This document shows positions 10,983 to 23,687 of a stretch of DNA of 64,000 nt, piece after piece. Under the pieces are notes generated by a model. The model did not search any database. It worked only from the letters and a program-made list of their open reading frames with translations, and was not told where the DNA came from. Positions within the stretch are counted from its first letter, which is position 1; each line of letters opens with the position of its first letter. A program made the position numbers and the translations under genes. This DNA is from Siderastrea siderea (lineage: Eukaryota; Cnidaria; Anthozoa; Scleractinia; Rhizangiidae): assembly GCA_964030785.1 (NCBI GenBank), contig OZ034971.1, forward strand, positions 42,424,804 to 42,488,803, read 5' to 3'.

Positions 10983-12545
10983 GGTGACCTTCCTTTAGAA
11001 GTCTTGGAATCCATGCCATCCTTAACGCTTTAATCATACATTCCAGATCGGGCATTCGTAACCCTCCCTTGTCGTAGTTTTGGTAAAGATCAACCCTTTT
11101 CATCTTGTCCCTCTTGCTCTTCCACAAAAACTAGATAGCCTTTTTTTAGCAGTAGCGATAACATAGTTTGGAACGTCGACATTAGAGGCGGAATAGATAA
11201 GTTGAGATATTCCCAGTGATCTGACTATCAATACTCGTCCAAACAGGGTTAAATCTCGCATTTTCCACATGTCCAGATTTGTTTGCAGTTCTCCAATCTT
11301 AAGGTCAAAGTTCTGATAGTCATTACCCCTTTTGTCATGCAATAGATGAACTCCTAAAAATCTTGTTGGACAACTGACCCACTTGAAGCCCAAAGGTTTA
11401 TCCTTATTTTTGACCGATCTTCCAAACCACATAGTCTTAGTTTTCTCTTTGTTTAGGGTGAGGCCCGAAATGTTGCCAAAGTCTACTAAAATTTACAATG
11501 CGTTCTCAACCGATGGTATGTCGGCGCAGATTAGGTTGGTGTCATCTGCGAACTGGCTTATTTTAATCTCATTGCCACATAGTAAAACTCCTTTTACAGT
11601 ATCACTTTGGTGGATTTTGTTAGACATAAGCTGGGCAGTTAACACAAACAGGAACGGGGAGAGCGGACGTCCTTGCCTCACCCCCCGAGAAGGCTTTATC
11701 CACTTCGAGGCATTGCCATTGTTAAGTACCGTGCTTTCAATATTTTTATAAAAAATTTCAATCCACCTTCTGTAGGTTGTAGGTTTCTAATGCATTATGC
11801 ATAATTGGCCATTCCAATGTATCAAAGGCTTTACGGAAATCTATTGAAAGTAATATCCCAGAGCTCTTGTCTGTTTTAGTTTGTTCCAACAGATCACACG
11901 AGTCTTATGTTTTCCCCTATATATTGTCCTTTAATGAATCCAGTTTGGTCTGTATGGATCAAGAAAGGAAGTGTAGTTTCCATTCTAGTGGCAATTGCTT
12001 TTGCTGCTATTTTATAGTCCACATTTAAGAGAGTTATCAGGCGCCAATTCTTAAGGTCTAATAATGAGGATTCATCCTTAGGTAATAATGTCATTACACC
12101 CCTGCACTGCGAGATTGACAGTTCGCCCTTTTCATAAGCATGGTTGAGGTTTCTAACTAAGTCTTCTCCAAGAATGTCAAAGAATTTGATATAAAATTCG
12201 GCTGTAAAGCCATCTTCGCCCCGGCGATTTGTTCTTACTGAATGATGATAAGGCTTCTTTACATTCTTCATATGTTAGAGGACCTTCTAACTTGTCGCGC
12301 ATATCTTCTGTAAGTTGAGGAATTTCTAAATTATTAGTGAACTGCAAATATTCATTTAACGTTACAGTAGTTTCGGAAGAGTAGAGATTATTATAATAAG
12401 ACTCTATCTCTAGCAGAATAAGTGTTACGTTGGTAATGTGTTCCCCGGTTTCGGTTTCTAGTTCCGATATCACCTTTCTGTTATAGTTTCTTTTTTCCAA
12501 ATTAAAAATACGTGGTGGGATGCTCGCCTTTTTCTACCCATCAGC
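10983..12545 (-). pseudogene. 5' part of the old LINE ORF2 (reverse-transcriptase half)
   Basis: This is the other half of the old split LINE, 5'-truncated near 12545 where the protein reads like the 'NTKYFLNLEKRN' block just before the RT. In order along the minus strand are YEECKEAL at about 12280, NWRLITLLNVDYKIAAKAIA near 12030, the RT block MRQGRPLSPFLF with the catalytic dipeptide in QFADDTN near 11545, then the thumb region and MPDLECMIKALRMAWIPRLL up to the insertion point. At least three frameshifts and lost segments separate these blocks. The FADD variant differs from the YADD of the inserted element, so they are separate subfamilies. Confidence 0.88.
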
Positions 12546-14005
12546 ACTTGGTACATATGACAGCGTCTGTATGCATGCTTTGTATCATGTTTGGTACAAG
12601 TTGAATAACACTTGAGGTTATGAATAGGCAGGTTGTACATTTTGGATATTGTTTGTTTCTGATACACCTTATTAATGTAAGGAGTTTAATTGGTAATGTT
12701 AATGAATGAACAAACTAACAGACGAATGAAATTGTCTCACATCTTCAGTAGACAGCAAATTGGAATGTCATTTACAATTGGCTCAAAATTAAAGTTTTCG
12801 AAGACTAGCAGAGAGAACTGAGTCAATGGGACAGAAATGCACATATTCTGTACAAAGGGATAGTTATGATGAAAACCAAATAGGCGAGAAGAGATGCACA
12901 TGATATATTATTCACATCATCACCTTTTTGCACTGATAAGTCAGCATATATATATATATATATATATATCAACTTTACTCCTCATCCTCCTCCAAGTACT
13001 GTGTTGGTGGATTGTTAGAAAGGGGATAGAGTTCAAAGCTTGATGAATAAGGACTGCTCACTTCTGATATGGGTTGACTTCCGATCCCCACATGGACCTC
13101 GGGGAGCAATTTTAGCATGTTACAAAATTGATATGCTTTTCGGGACCATTCATTATTTATTGGAGTGGGGATGGGTGAAAAAATGGGGGGGCTTGAAATT
13201 TTTAGCACTGCAAAAAGGGGGGTTCCGGAGTTATTTCTGTGTTATGGAGAGAGCCTTAAAATTTTAAAGAGACAATGTCTTAAATAAAAAGAAAAACATA
13301 ACTACAGTGTACCATTAATAGCTGGGCACCCCAGATTTCATACCTGGGAGCCTTTGGTCTCCCTATGATTCTTCTATTAAAGAGCACAGCCTTGTACAGT
13401 ATTTTGGCGCAGTCATGGAGTATGATTTATAATTACAATTTCTTTATTTCCGACTGCCTTTTGTACACAAAATTACTTTAATGAAGTGTTAACCTTCCAT
13501 GAACATATTACTGCATGGCAACAGTATTAAATTGGACAACTATTAAAGTTTGAACTCTGGTTCTTCAAATGTACAGTGGATCATCAAAACGTTTGTCAGA
13601 AACTTCAACATTTCCACAACTTGTTTTGACAATAAAATAACAAAACATGAACGAAGAGATGGATTCTATTTTTGAAATGATAATCTACTGGAAGTCAAAA
13701 ATAACTGCACGTGTATCGAAGCTTCACTGGGCGTGTCACCTTGTCATGGTGCTGAAAGCTTGAACATCTCAATGATCCCAGGACGTACGCCAGATGGGGC
13801 TCTGTCCCCTAGTAGGTCAAATCATGCAGGATTGGTTAAAGGGGGAGGACCTGACAAAGGACAGTCTCTAAGCCTCCAGGTTGGAGTAAAATACTCAGTG
13901 TTTACAGAAATTCCAGGGCCTTACTAAACTAACTGAACCTCTTACAAAGTGAACGGTAGACTTCATTTGCTTTTCCTTACGTGACAGTAGTATATGACGG
14001 ATGCC
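12546..14005. other. Non-coding stretch with a (TA)n run
   Basis: The only clear structure is a (TA) dinucleotide run at about 12945-12969. A minus-strand frame ending near 12975 with an acidic tail (YLEEDEE) has no splice context and no known relatives, so I do not call it a gene. Confidence 0.6.
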
Positions 14006-14476
14006 TAGATCAATTTATTCATCAATTCAGCAGGCCTGAGTTAATGAGATAACTCTGAGAGCTAATGAGATGGAAGCCATCTTGGTAATCGAGGGGGTTA
14101 TAATGAAATGCATGCCATGTAGGGTATTTGGAGGGAGAATAATTGTAGTGGTGCTGCGATTCCGCCCAACCATCCGGGTGATATCGCAAATATATAGGCA
14201 AGAGAACAAAGGAAAGATGTTAGACCAATCAGGAGCCTCTGACGTCATGGACAAAACCGGTTTAGACAGGTTGATCACATTCTGGGGACTCGAAACGGGG
14301 ACCCACAAGAAAAACTGGAAAAACAGGTTTATTCAGGTTTAAGTACACACTGTTTTAACCTGTTTTCTTCTCTGTAAGAAACTGGTTTTTGGTTTTACTA
14401 TTAATACGAACGAGTATCTTAGAAGGAAAGGACAGAAAGATGGAAGAAATCATTAAACAAGAATTCTTTGCACTGG
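14006..14476. repeat. Interspersed repeat A, copy 1
   Basis: This block recurs at 39062-39574 in the same orientation with about 85% visible identity by eye. Shared stretches include AGATCAATTTATTC, CCGCCCAACCATCCGGGTGA, CAAGAGAACAAAGGAA, ACCGGTTTAGACAG and GAAGAAAT.ATTAAACAA. The second copy has an extra segment in the middle. No long frame and no terminal inverted repeat is visible, so its class is unknown; a non-autonomous transposon or SINE-like family is possible. Confidence 0.8.
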
Positions 14477-14624
14477 ATTCTGAAACTTTTGCCTTTTTCA
14501 TAATAAGCATTCATAAAAGCACTTGCTTTTGCTTGTTGTACGATTGAATACATTCTCTCTGCAATTAAATTCTAAAGGTCCTAATTCATTTTCAGTCACA
14601 TCTGGATGGAATTGCAGTACGAAT

Positions 14625-14990
14625 TCAGGTCCAAGTTAAAAAATTTGTGTTTCCTAGATCTTCTCTTTTAGCTCCATTATAAGATTCTACATTATCCAAA
14701 TTAAATAGCAGTTCATTACTTGTTAAGACTCCGGCTTTTACATAATGTGGATAGCATATGAGTTTGTTATCTATTTTAATATTTGTATTATTCCAAATTA
14801 TATTCTCAGAAACAGGAGGTTTCGTAGAAAAAGCTGCCCTCAAATCAGCCCACCACTGAAGAAGCTCTCTGTAAAATATGGAGTTAACATCAAAATCATT
14901 TATATCGTAACTACACCTGAAGAGAAAAATTCCACCAAATTTTCAAGTAGCTGATTAATAAAAGCTTTCCAGGGAGATGCGCCCTCAGTA
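14625..14990 (-). pseudogene. Small LINE ORF2 fragment (post-RT region)
   Basis: The minus-strand frame reads VNSIFYRELLQWWADLRAAF followed by SENIIWNNTNIKI and YPHYVKAGVL. This is the conserved region downstream of the RT in Tx1/L1-like ORF2 proteins; the intact LINE at 42216-43928 has the equivalent 'VIWNNKNITV' block. A frameshift separates the part near 14900-14990. Both ends are missing. It directly borders the BEL LTR. Confidence 0.75.
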
Positions 14991-15011
14991 AAAAGTCTGC
15001 CAATCCAAGGT

Positions 15012-15479
15012 TGTTACAAACACTCCTGCTACAGTTTTGAACTCGCCTTTAATACTTTCGTAAACTTTACGATTCACTTGGATCACATATAAACAAAGGA
15101 AAAACGTAGAATAAGTAAACTAGAACTTGAAACTTAACTAAACGGAATACAACAATTGAACAAGACTCGAAAAAATACAAGAAAAAAGGATTACTTACAA
15201 GATCTGTATGGCAACCCTGGAAAAACAAGAACTAATTTACAACCAAAGCATACGAGACCTTATACGGATTTAAAAACAAACAATGGCGCTAATGATGTTA
15301 CGAAATTAAGAATAAACGATCATGTAATACGACACCGAGAAACTAACTTGCACAAACAATACATAATAATGAACTATGCTAAACAAAGAAACTAAAAACC
15401 GAACAAAAAACTTACGAGAATTAAAACTAATTACAGCGCAAAAACGCAAAGACGAAAGAATTGAACGCTCTTGGCTACA
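15012..15479 (-). repeat. BEL/Pao LTR (468 bp)
   Basis: The sequence starts TGTTACAAAC and ends GGCTACA, so it has TG...CA ends on both strands. It is repeated at 34566-34993 as an isolated copy. It lies on the 3' side of the minus-strand BEL pol remnant. The abutting internal sequence reads, on the minus strand, GGGGCCGGCA just before the LTR, a plausible polypurine-type primer. Transcription of the element would run leftward. Confidence 0.8.
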
Positions 15480-15622
15480 TGCCGGCCCCAATGAACTGCT
15501 TAAGTCTAACAGTTCATTAACAGCTTCACTATTCACTAAGTCACGAGTGTTAAGTTCTCCTTGAATATCCTTAGTGTTCATGAAGTTTCCGTTTGTTTGA
15601 AGGAAAAGTTCAGTTACTTAAA

Positions 15623-18600
15623 TCAATTTGCTTTCTCGCCTTCCAGGAAGCACAGTTTCGTCACTGGTCTTGTGAGAATCGTTGAACTCGTTTGAACCTT
15701 TGCTGATCTGATATATCCGTCCTTGCCATAGAAAACTTCGATCACTCTGCCTAACAGCCATTTTCTGCGGTGAACATTTTCATCTGCAATCAATACCAGG
15801 TCTCCGATCGCCAAGCAACGGCGAGGTTTGATCCACTTAGCTCTCTCTTGTAGGGTTGGCAACTATTCCTTTAACCAGCGCTTCCAGAATATGTCGGACA
15901 TATATTGGACTTGACGCCATCGTCGCTTGCTGTAATTTTCTTCTTTGGTGAAGACACCGGGAGGCAAATTTGGGTTGGCTCTTAACAGCAACAGGTGGTT
16001 TGGAGTAATAGGCTCCAAGTCCTGCTGTTTAAGATCCCTTCAACTTCGCTCATCAAGGTTCTCAGAATTTCGTCAGAGACAAGTTGTTGGCCTAGCAAAG
16101 CTCTCAGGATCTTACGAATGGATCTAATCGTACGCTCCCAGGCACCACCCATGTGCGAAGCGTCAGGTGGGTTAATCTTCCATCTGTTTTTCTGACGAAG
16201 GAACTTTTGGATTGATTGCTGATTCCAATCTCTCAATGACTCTCGTAGCTCCCTCTCTCCTGCATGGAAATTTGTTCCATTGTCGATGTAAATGGTCAAC
16301 GGACTTCCTCTTAGATTGATAAGTCTTCGCACTGCATTAATGAAACTGTCGGTATCAAGGGAGTGTACAACCTCGATATGGACGGCTTTGGTGACGAGGC
16401 AAGTGAACAGGCACCCATATCGTTTCACATTTGAGCGTCCTTGACAAACATAAAGGGGTCCAAAATAATCCACACCTACATAAGTGAACGGCTTATCTCC
16501 TGACATCAGTCTTTCCTTCGGAAGGTCGGCCATCAGCTGCTCTCCACGTACTGCACCACGTCTCTTACACGGGAAACAGCTACTAATTACTTGACGCACA
16601 GCTGAACGTCCCTTTATTATCCAGTATGGTTGACGCAAACTGGATAGTACGTACTCTTGACCCAGGTGGCTAGTTTTCTGGTGATGCTCAGAGATGATCA
16701 AATCTGTAACTTGGTGACGATACAGGAGAATAACTGGATGTTTAGCTTCGTACTTGATAAGAGCGTTTTCAAGTCGTCCTCCAACTCTAAGGATTCCCTT
16801 GTCGTCCAATTGCAGGTGAAGTTTGCGCATGTAGGCTGGTATATTCAGGTTCTTTAACTCGGAGGTCAGTTGACGCGAAGGCTTCAATGAACTGGCTCTT
16901 TGCATGGCCTGAATGACTTCTGGAAATGAAAGCCTTTGTACATGCTTGATAACTTCCTTTTCTGCTCTCTGAACTTCATCCACGGCCAGGAGGGGTCCCC
17001 TTTCTTGACTGCTCCGAGCTTTGGTGTTAACTGAACCTCGGCTGTAACTCTCGATGAACCACGTTTTGAACCTCAACAGCCAAGCAACAGCTCTCCTCAA
17101 TCTTTCCCACGATGAGAAGTGTTTCATCAAACTAGACAGAACTTCTTCACTTTGATGATTAGTCGATGATTGACTGTGAGACTGGTTTTCACGCTTATCC
17201 TCTGGATCGTCTTCTGGTAGTTCTGGTTGGCGGATTGTAGGATCACAAGGCCAAAACTCTTCATTCTTCTTCAGAAACTCTGGACCATTCAGTCACTTGC
17301 TGCTTGTACTCATTTCTTCTACTGTAAGACCTCTGCTAACTTCATCTGCTGGGTTGAGATCAGATCTTACATGTCTCCACTGATGGGGTGCTGAATTCTC
17401 ATGTATGACTGACAGTCTGTTGGCAACAAATGTATGGAAACGCTTTGACTGGTTTCTGATGTACTGTAACACACAGGTGGAGTCAGACCAGAATGTTGAT
17501 TGACTAATTGGAATGTCCAGCTCCTCTCGTACAGTCTGGTCTAACTGAATGGCTAACACTGCAACTGACAATTCCAATCTTGGCACAGTCATTGGTTAAA
17601 TATGGGCAAGGCGGGACTTTCCATTAAGAAACCCACAGTGGATCCTATCCTCAACATCCACCAATCTGAGGTACGAAACTGCTCCATAGGCAATCTGTGA
17701 CACATCTGCAAAGTTGTGTAGCTCAGCGATCTTCAAGTCTCCAAGTCTGGCTGGTTTAACGCATCTGTCAATTGTTATCTGAGAGAGACTGGCCAACTGA
17801 CTCTTCCACTTCTCCCATCTTTCACCGTCAATGTCGCTGATTGGGTCGTCCCATCCAAGTTTCTGTTTGCAAAGATCTTGTAACAATTTCTTTGCGGGCA
17901 CGATGATTGGCGCAACGAACCCAAGCGGATCATAAACAGAGCTCACCAGGGAAAGTATACCACTACGGGTGTTTCGGTTTGTCCTTAAGAACCACATTAA
18001 ACCAAAACTTGTCACTTGTCATGTCCCAGTGTAGCCCCAAGGTACGCTGAATCGGCAGTTTTCTCTTCTCTAGGTCCAGGTCTAGCACTGATTTCGCTCT
18101 TTCAACTTGAGAAATAGAATCCAGGACTTCCGATCAGTTGCAGGACCACTCTGTGAGTCGAAAACCGCCTTTGGAGAGGATATCCTGAAGCTGATGCACC
18201 AATTCAGCAGCATTCTCAGCAGATTTAACTGATTTCAGACAGTCATCGACGTAAAAGTTTCTCTTGACAGTCTTAACAACTTCCTCTGAGAATTCACCCT
18301 GTTGTTCTCCGCTGTCTTTCTTAAAGCAAATTTGGAACAACTTGGTGATGATGTCGCACCAAATAGATGGACTTCCATACAATGATCGACTGGCTCTTGG
18401 GTCAGGTCGCCATCCGGCCACCAGTGGAATCTGAAAGCGTCTTGGTCAGCTGGTGCAACTCTGATCTGATGAAACATACACTCGATGTCAGCAGATAATG
18501 CAACTTGTTCTTCACGAAACCTTGTTAGCACGCTGACAACAGAATTGGTCAAATCTGGGCCAGTAAGGAGTTGATCGTTCAAAGACGTTCCCCGGTATTT

Positions 18601-18969
18601 AGCGGCACAATCGAAAACTAGTCGAGTTTTTCCAGGCTTGTTTAGCACCGGGTGATGAGGCAGGTACCATAGTGGCTTATCTCGTGCGTGGACTTCATCC
18701 GATGGCACTCTTTTTCCGTGTCCCTTGGTAAGATACTGTTCCATGGTGGCCTTGTAATTTTCAAAGAGCTGGCCATCTTGCTGCAACCTGTTCTTGAGCG
18801 TTTGCAGTCTGCGTTCTGCCATGGATCGATTGTAAGGCAAGAATGGTGGGTACTGTCGCAAGGGAAGCGCCACTTGATAATGTCCATCTTCAAGTTTCAC
18901 CGACTGTTCCATGATTGCAAGGGCTCTCTTGTCCTCCAGTGACATACTGACCTTGCAGTTAGGGATCAC
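15623..18969 (-). pseudogene. BEL/Pao pol remnant (RT, RNase H, integrase)
   Basis: Domains appear in BEL/Pao order on the minus strand. The RT begins near 18950 (LWYLPHHPV, then [16 protein letters not shown] with the first catalytic Asp); YVDD lies in [11 protein letters not shown] near 18230. The region around 18000-17600 starts [20 protein letters not shown], typical of BEL. RNase H runs 17592-17293 ([25 protein letters not shown]). The integrase between 17130 and 15982 has an HHCC-type finger (CFPCKRRGA) and DDE residues in [15 protein letters not shown] and AWERTIRSI. The DUF5641-like tail is at 15862-15623 ([13 protein letters not shown]). There are two in-frame stops (near 17596 and 17293, the latter a Trp-to-TGA change) and at least three frameshifts. 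The retroelement cannot make functional Pol. Confidence 0.93.
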
Positions 18970-18990
18970 TCAAAGGAGGACGTTTCACCG

Positions 18991-19580
18991 GCATGCTTTG
19001 CGCGCTTAGTCAATTATGCGAATTTGTGTTCAAAATGGCGTTCGCGAAGTTGCTCTCCCGCCATTTTTGGTCCGTTTTGTCTGGTAAGAATCTCGCTTCA
19101 ATGAGCCGCTACTACAATACCTTTTCAATTTTTGAAAACTTTAGTCTTTGTTCGTTATTTTAGCCGCGACAAAGAAGTATTTGTTCGGGAAGAGAGCTCG
19201 TAATTGTTTCACAAACATATATTATATGGATCGCTAGGTCTTTTGTTTTGCATTCGGAATGATTGGTCGGCTTACGTTTTGCTCCACTGTTCCGTTTTCC
19301 CTTAAGACCTAGAAACAAAACTCGCCTTTATGCAAAGTTAGATCATTGAACGTTCTTCAAACGCTTAGGTCGCCTAAGGTCTCCAGGTTTTAGAAAGTTA
19401 TGGCGGTTTGAAATTGTGCTCAAAATAGGCGCCAAAATTGGTCGTTTCATTTGCTCGCGGCATGATTACTTGAAACAGTTGTCGCTTCCTAAATCTTTGC
19501 ACGAAGAAATGAATCTCAGATCGGCGGTGCAGCATTTCATAAAGCACATGTTATGTCAATAGCCTTTGTGAGAGCTTGCA
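18991..19580 (+). promoter_or_regulatory. Probable promoter/5' region of the SANT-domain gene
   Basis: This 590-bp gap between the BEL remnant and the next gene's ATG is less AT-rich than its surroundings. It contains an AAAATGGCG motif at about 19032 and the reverse CGCCATTTTT at about 19059, the YY1/initiator-like word seen near other starts in this window. That suggests one or two transcription starts, possibly divergent. This is inference from motif and position only. Confidence 0.35.
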
Positions 19581-22500
19581 GTGATGGATTCTTCCGAAAA
19601 AAGGAAGCTTATTCCGACTGGAACTACTCCCAAGAAAGCTGAAAAACTACGGAAGAAAACGAGCGAAAGTGGCTGTAGTTCACAAAGATCACCACTCACG
19701 ACCACATCAGGAATTGGAGGAAAGCGGCTGTTCTCGTCACCTTCACAAAAGGTACGCTCGACTATGAGTAAAAGTTTTTTCTGTTAATTTTAAGAGTAGT
19801 AATTTTGGCTCTATTTGTGGAAAATGTGAAGGTTAAACAATATTAATACTTCCCCAGCGAGTTCTATACATGATCTTTCCTTTTATTTTCATATTAGAAT
19901 GGATGTCGATTTGTTACCCGCAAGAAAGGTGTCAGGTCACCGAACGTGTCACCCTTACAAGCCTCAAAACAGCATCGCAAACCATGGTCTAGAGCAGAGG
20001 AAAGAGCCTTGGTGCAGTTTGTTTGTATTCATCAAGACAGAAAGTCGCCCTCATCAACCGCAGTCTGGCCAAGTATGAGCCCTTTGTACCCCTACTGGAA
20101 TGAGGCTGCACATTATATTAAAACCACAACTGGCCAAAGTCATCTGTTATGTGCTTATAAATATTATTGTGTAAAATTATTTGTGCTGTGTAGCCTGAAT
20201 AACTTGTAATCCTTGTATTATCCCAGTATGCTTTTAATGTTGAAATGTCAATTTATAAAGAGACCTTTATAGTGTTAAATTATAAAGTGAAGAAATGATC
20301 CTCGCAGTGAATTGCAATGAGCGTTACGTTTGTATGTTGAAAAAAAAAAGAACTTGAGCAGTGTTTCTTTGTTTTAATATCATAATTGTTTTATAGGCAT
20401 AAGTACGTAACAACATTTGTTCAAAAGTTTTAAAAAGGACCTTCATGATTTCTTGTCAAAGACCAGACACTCTTTAAAAACCTTGTATTAGTCACGTGAC
20501 ACTTTTGCAGTGCAAAATGATTAAATCATTTCATACTTGTATTGGTCTGAAGGATTCAATCTAATTGCAAACTAATTTAGCCTATAATTTTTCATTTTAA
20601 GGGTCCACAGTGAGACAACGGGTGGTTAACTATTTGAGAAAGAACTTCAGCACACTAGAAGATGCAGAAGAGGAATATGGCCTTTCAGTGGATGGCTATC
20701 TTGGTGTGTCAAAGCTTCCCGACAGTGATCAAGAACTGGAGAATGTACACCCGGACACACTTAAACAATTGGATTTCCTCTCTGGGAAACAGTTGGTTGC
20801 TGTGGCTGTCAAGGCTTTAACACGCTTCAAAGAAGATCGGATATTTGACATATTGTCTGACAGATTAAAATCGTGCAGCTACAACCTGCTATTAAAGTTC
20901 ATCAACCAGCTAGTAGGAAAGCTATCCTCGAACACAAAAGAAAAAATCCTTGATGAACTGTTTATCAATGCTGCTGTGGAAAATGGGATTAAAAGCAATC
21001 CATTACAGTTTGTAAGTAATTCCCTAAAGGGGATGAAATTACTTCAAGACAATGGGAAGCCAAATTTGATCGCAAAATGGAGTCGGTGCATTTGGGGCCC
21101 TGAGGGAAAACCAAAGCTGGATATCCATAGAATGCCGTTTGGACTCATCGAGTATCAAATTGAATTCTTCAGTTGTACCAATGTTAACCAGGTAAATATA
21201 TTTGAGTTATTTCTGATTTCACTTCATTTTCAATAAAATGGTTATTCAAAGGGTTGTACTCTAGGCCATGTGGAGAGGGTGAAAGCAGGTGGTTAAAAGA
21301 GATAAGTACCGGTATCAGAAACCTCAAACAACATTCAAGAACAAGAATTTTTTAAGAATTTTTTTTTTTACTTTTTATGTATTTCTCTGAATTTCTCTTA
21401 ATAACATTTCTCTCCTTGTGTATGTTGTGGTTTAAATTTATCTTTGGTTTAAAATTTTCAGACTGGTTTGAATTTTATTTTTCATTGTCTCATATTCGTT
21501 ACCATAATCTGAAACACAGTGAAATAAAAATCAAGCTGGTTTGAAATATTTTAAACCAAAGATAAATTTAAACCACAACATGTACATCAATAAGGGCATA
21601 AAAATTTGTTTTAAGTAACAGATGTTGCTATTCGTGGTGTTCTTCTTATTGGTACCAAAGTGATCTTTCACTGATTGTTTGGAATTTTTTGTCAATATTT
21701 TGTAGATCAAACAGCCTGAGGACTACAAGTTGTGGCTTGAAACCATGAGTGCCGAGTTTCCCGACAGGTTTAAGAGACTGTTTGCAGGACCAATGTGGAG
21801 TGGCCTTAAAAAGGAGGATGTTTGCAAGCCAGAAAAGGTACAAGTAGTTCCATGCCTGTATTAACTTAAAAATAAACCCAAAATATTAAAGACAACTCTT
21901 TCCGTATTAACTTTCATTCTGCAACAATTTTATGTGTATAATTAGAACTTGAAAATAATACTGTTGCGATTTTCAGGAAAAACACCAAATATTTAACTTG
22001 ATAGGTATACACTGAACTCAAAGCCTGTATAACAAGCCATAATTTATTTGATTTCAGGCCAGGGTAAATGTTGCCAGTGTAAGCAGAACAACACAATGGA
22101 GACAAGACAGTGATTCACCATTTACAATGGACCCCCTCCTACAGGTAAAATTAATAATATGCATATTTGCCTATCAATTTACAGGAACAGTAGCATTGCT
22201 GCATTTGTATACAAGTCATGCAGTATTTTAGGTAGCCTGAAGGTCTAGTCAAAAGACAAATAGGGACTTCAATGTCTACTAAGAGATTTTTTTGCAGTGT
22301 TTTATTTCCCCAAAATGCTGACTTGTCATGTTTTTTCATGTTTCACACAGTCGAAGGTGGGGGAGGGGGAGGAGGGTGAGACAAGTGCATATCTGGTGGG
22401 ATATTTGCATTGATTTTGCCAGTTCTTTGTGGTCTTCAAAGCAGAGTTGGATAATAAAGCATGTCATTGCCATACTGCTAGATTATACATACAGGTACAA

Positions 22501-23687
22501 ATCACAAACATTATTCCCTTAGGTTGCAGCACTTGACCAGCTAAAGTCATCCAACCCTGACGGGAGGTTTTGGATCAAGAGTGATGCCACAGATGTCAAA
22601 ATGTGTATGATGGAATCCTGGGAGAGAAAGGTATGGAATGGAGATGAAGACCTTGGAGATGGAAAGCTACAGGAACTGAGAGATGAATATGAGGATAGGA
22701 TGGAAGACATGCATAAGCTGAAATTAAGAGATGTGGCTGTGGTAAAGGAGGTCCTACCAAGAGTACTTGATGCTTTAACAGGAGACATTTCCTTTCTGGA
22801 TAAAGGCTTTCAAGAGGCATCAGACCACTTTGAGAAGAAAAGTAGGCAGGCAAATTGTCCTGAGGCAACTTTGAAGGAAGCCAACTGGGAGGTAATAGGG
22901 TTCCAGATCTTGCTGCAGCAGAGTCAAGAGCTCCATCATAAACTTGAAGACGCACTTGCCAGCATTGCTGATGCTAACAGAGCTGAATATGTGTTGCCTG
23001 AAATCCATGACCTGGCATCCCAAAGTTTCATGTACTTGAGGAACCTCTTCAAAAAGAAACGAATAGCAGCAACACATATCCTGGTGCTGATGTTGTCGGA
23101 TGAGAAGAGATCGAGGAAGCCATATGCATTACCAGTTAGATTTGTGCCATGCAGAACTCTTAAGGATCAGTTCATCAGAGATTTGACAAAGGATCTTAAA
23201 GAGGAGATGACAAAAAGGAATTTGTGTGTCACAGGTGAGCCATAGGTAATTTTTCCTACCTTCTGTGTTGAAAACATGCTGTACAAAAATATGGATATAT
23301 ACAATGTAAGAAAATATTTCATGATAGAATACATTTTTTTGAATTAGTTAAAAAAAGAGGTTTCATCTGTTTTTCAACCCACCCAGCTCGTTAGGCCTAG
23401 AACTTAAATCTATTCAGCAACATAAAAATATTAATGCTGCCCCTGGATGTCCATGAAATGAATACCCCCTTTCCCTGCACTTTTTCAGGGTTTCCGGCAC
23501 CTCTCCGTTGCCTATGTGGTGATGTGTTTTGCCTGTAAACGTAACATACTAATAGTGACAAGCTAGTCATTTTTATGTAATGACTTATAAATTGGATTGA
23601 ATATTCTTCATTATGACAGGCACTGTTACTGATGGGGAGTTCTGCTCTTTGAGGTCTCAAGGTGAGACACGGCCAAAGTTTGGCTAA
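19581..23687 (+). CDS. Unrecognised multi-exon protein with N-terminal SANT/Myb-like segment
   Basis: I join seven exons: 19581-19751, 19898-20138, 20602-21191, 21706-21837, 22058-22144, 22523-23234 and 23620-23687. All junctions use GT-AG and keep phase, giving about 666 residues. Exon 1 is Lys/Ser-rich, nuclear-signal-like. Exon 2 holds a SANT/Myb-like stretch (KPWSRAEERALVQFV then a WP...YWNEAAHYI helix). Exon 3 has an RQRVVNYLRKNF helix and a compact helical domain. Exon 6 contains a charged helix and the segment SDEKRSRKPYALPVRFVPCR, followed in exon 7 by TVTDGEFCSLRSQ. I know no function for this combination. The 3' end is uncertain: a good donor at 23662 could splice to 23774, but the resulting frame stops after about 18 codons. 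A longer frame there (23790-24077, His/Arg/Pro-rich end) is out of phase. Confidence 0.7.

Larger units (their letters stand above)
15012..18990 (-). mobile_element. 5'-truncated BEL/Pao LTR retrotransposon
   Basis: The minus-strand order is RT, RNase H, integrase, DUF5641-type tail, then a single 3' LTR. Gag, protease and the 5' LTR are absent: homology stops near 18970-18990, just before a host gene's upstream region. The element is dead (stops and frameshifts in pol) and, lacking one LTR, its target duplication cannot be checked. Confidence 0.88.

Noticed and set aside
12975..13208. Minus-strand frame ending in an acidic YLEEDEE tail, possible last exon
   Set aside because: No AG acceptor with a proper tract directly upstream and no other exon nearby to join it to.
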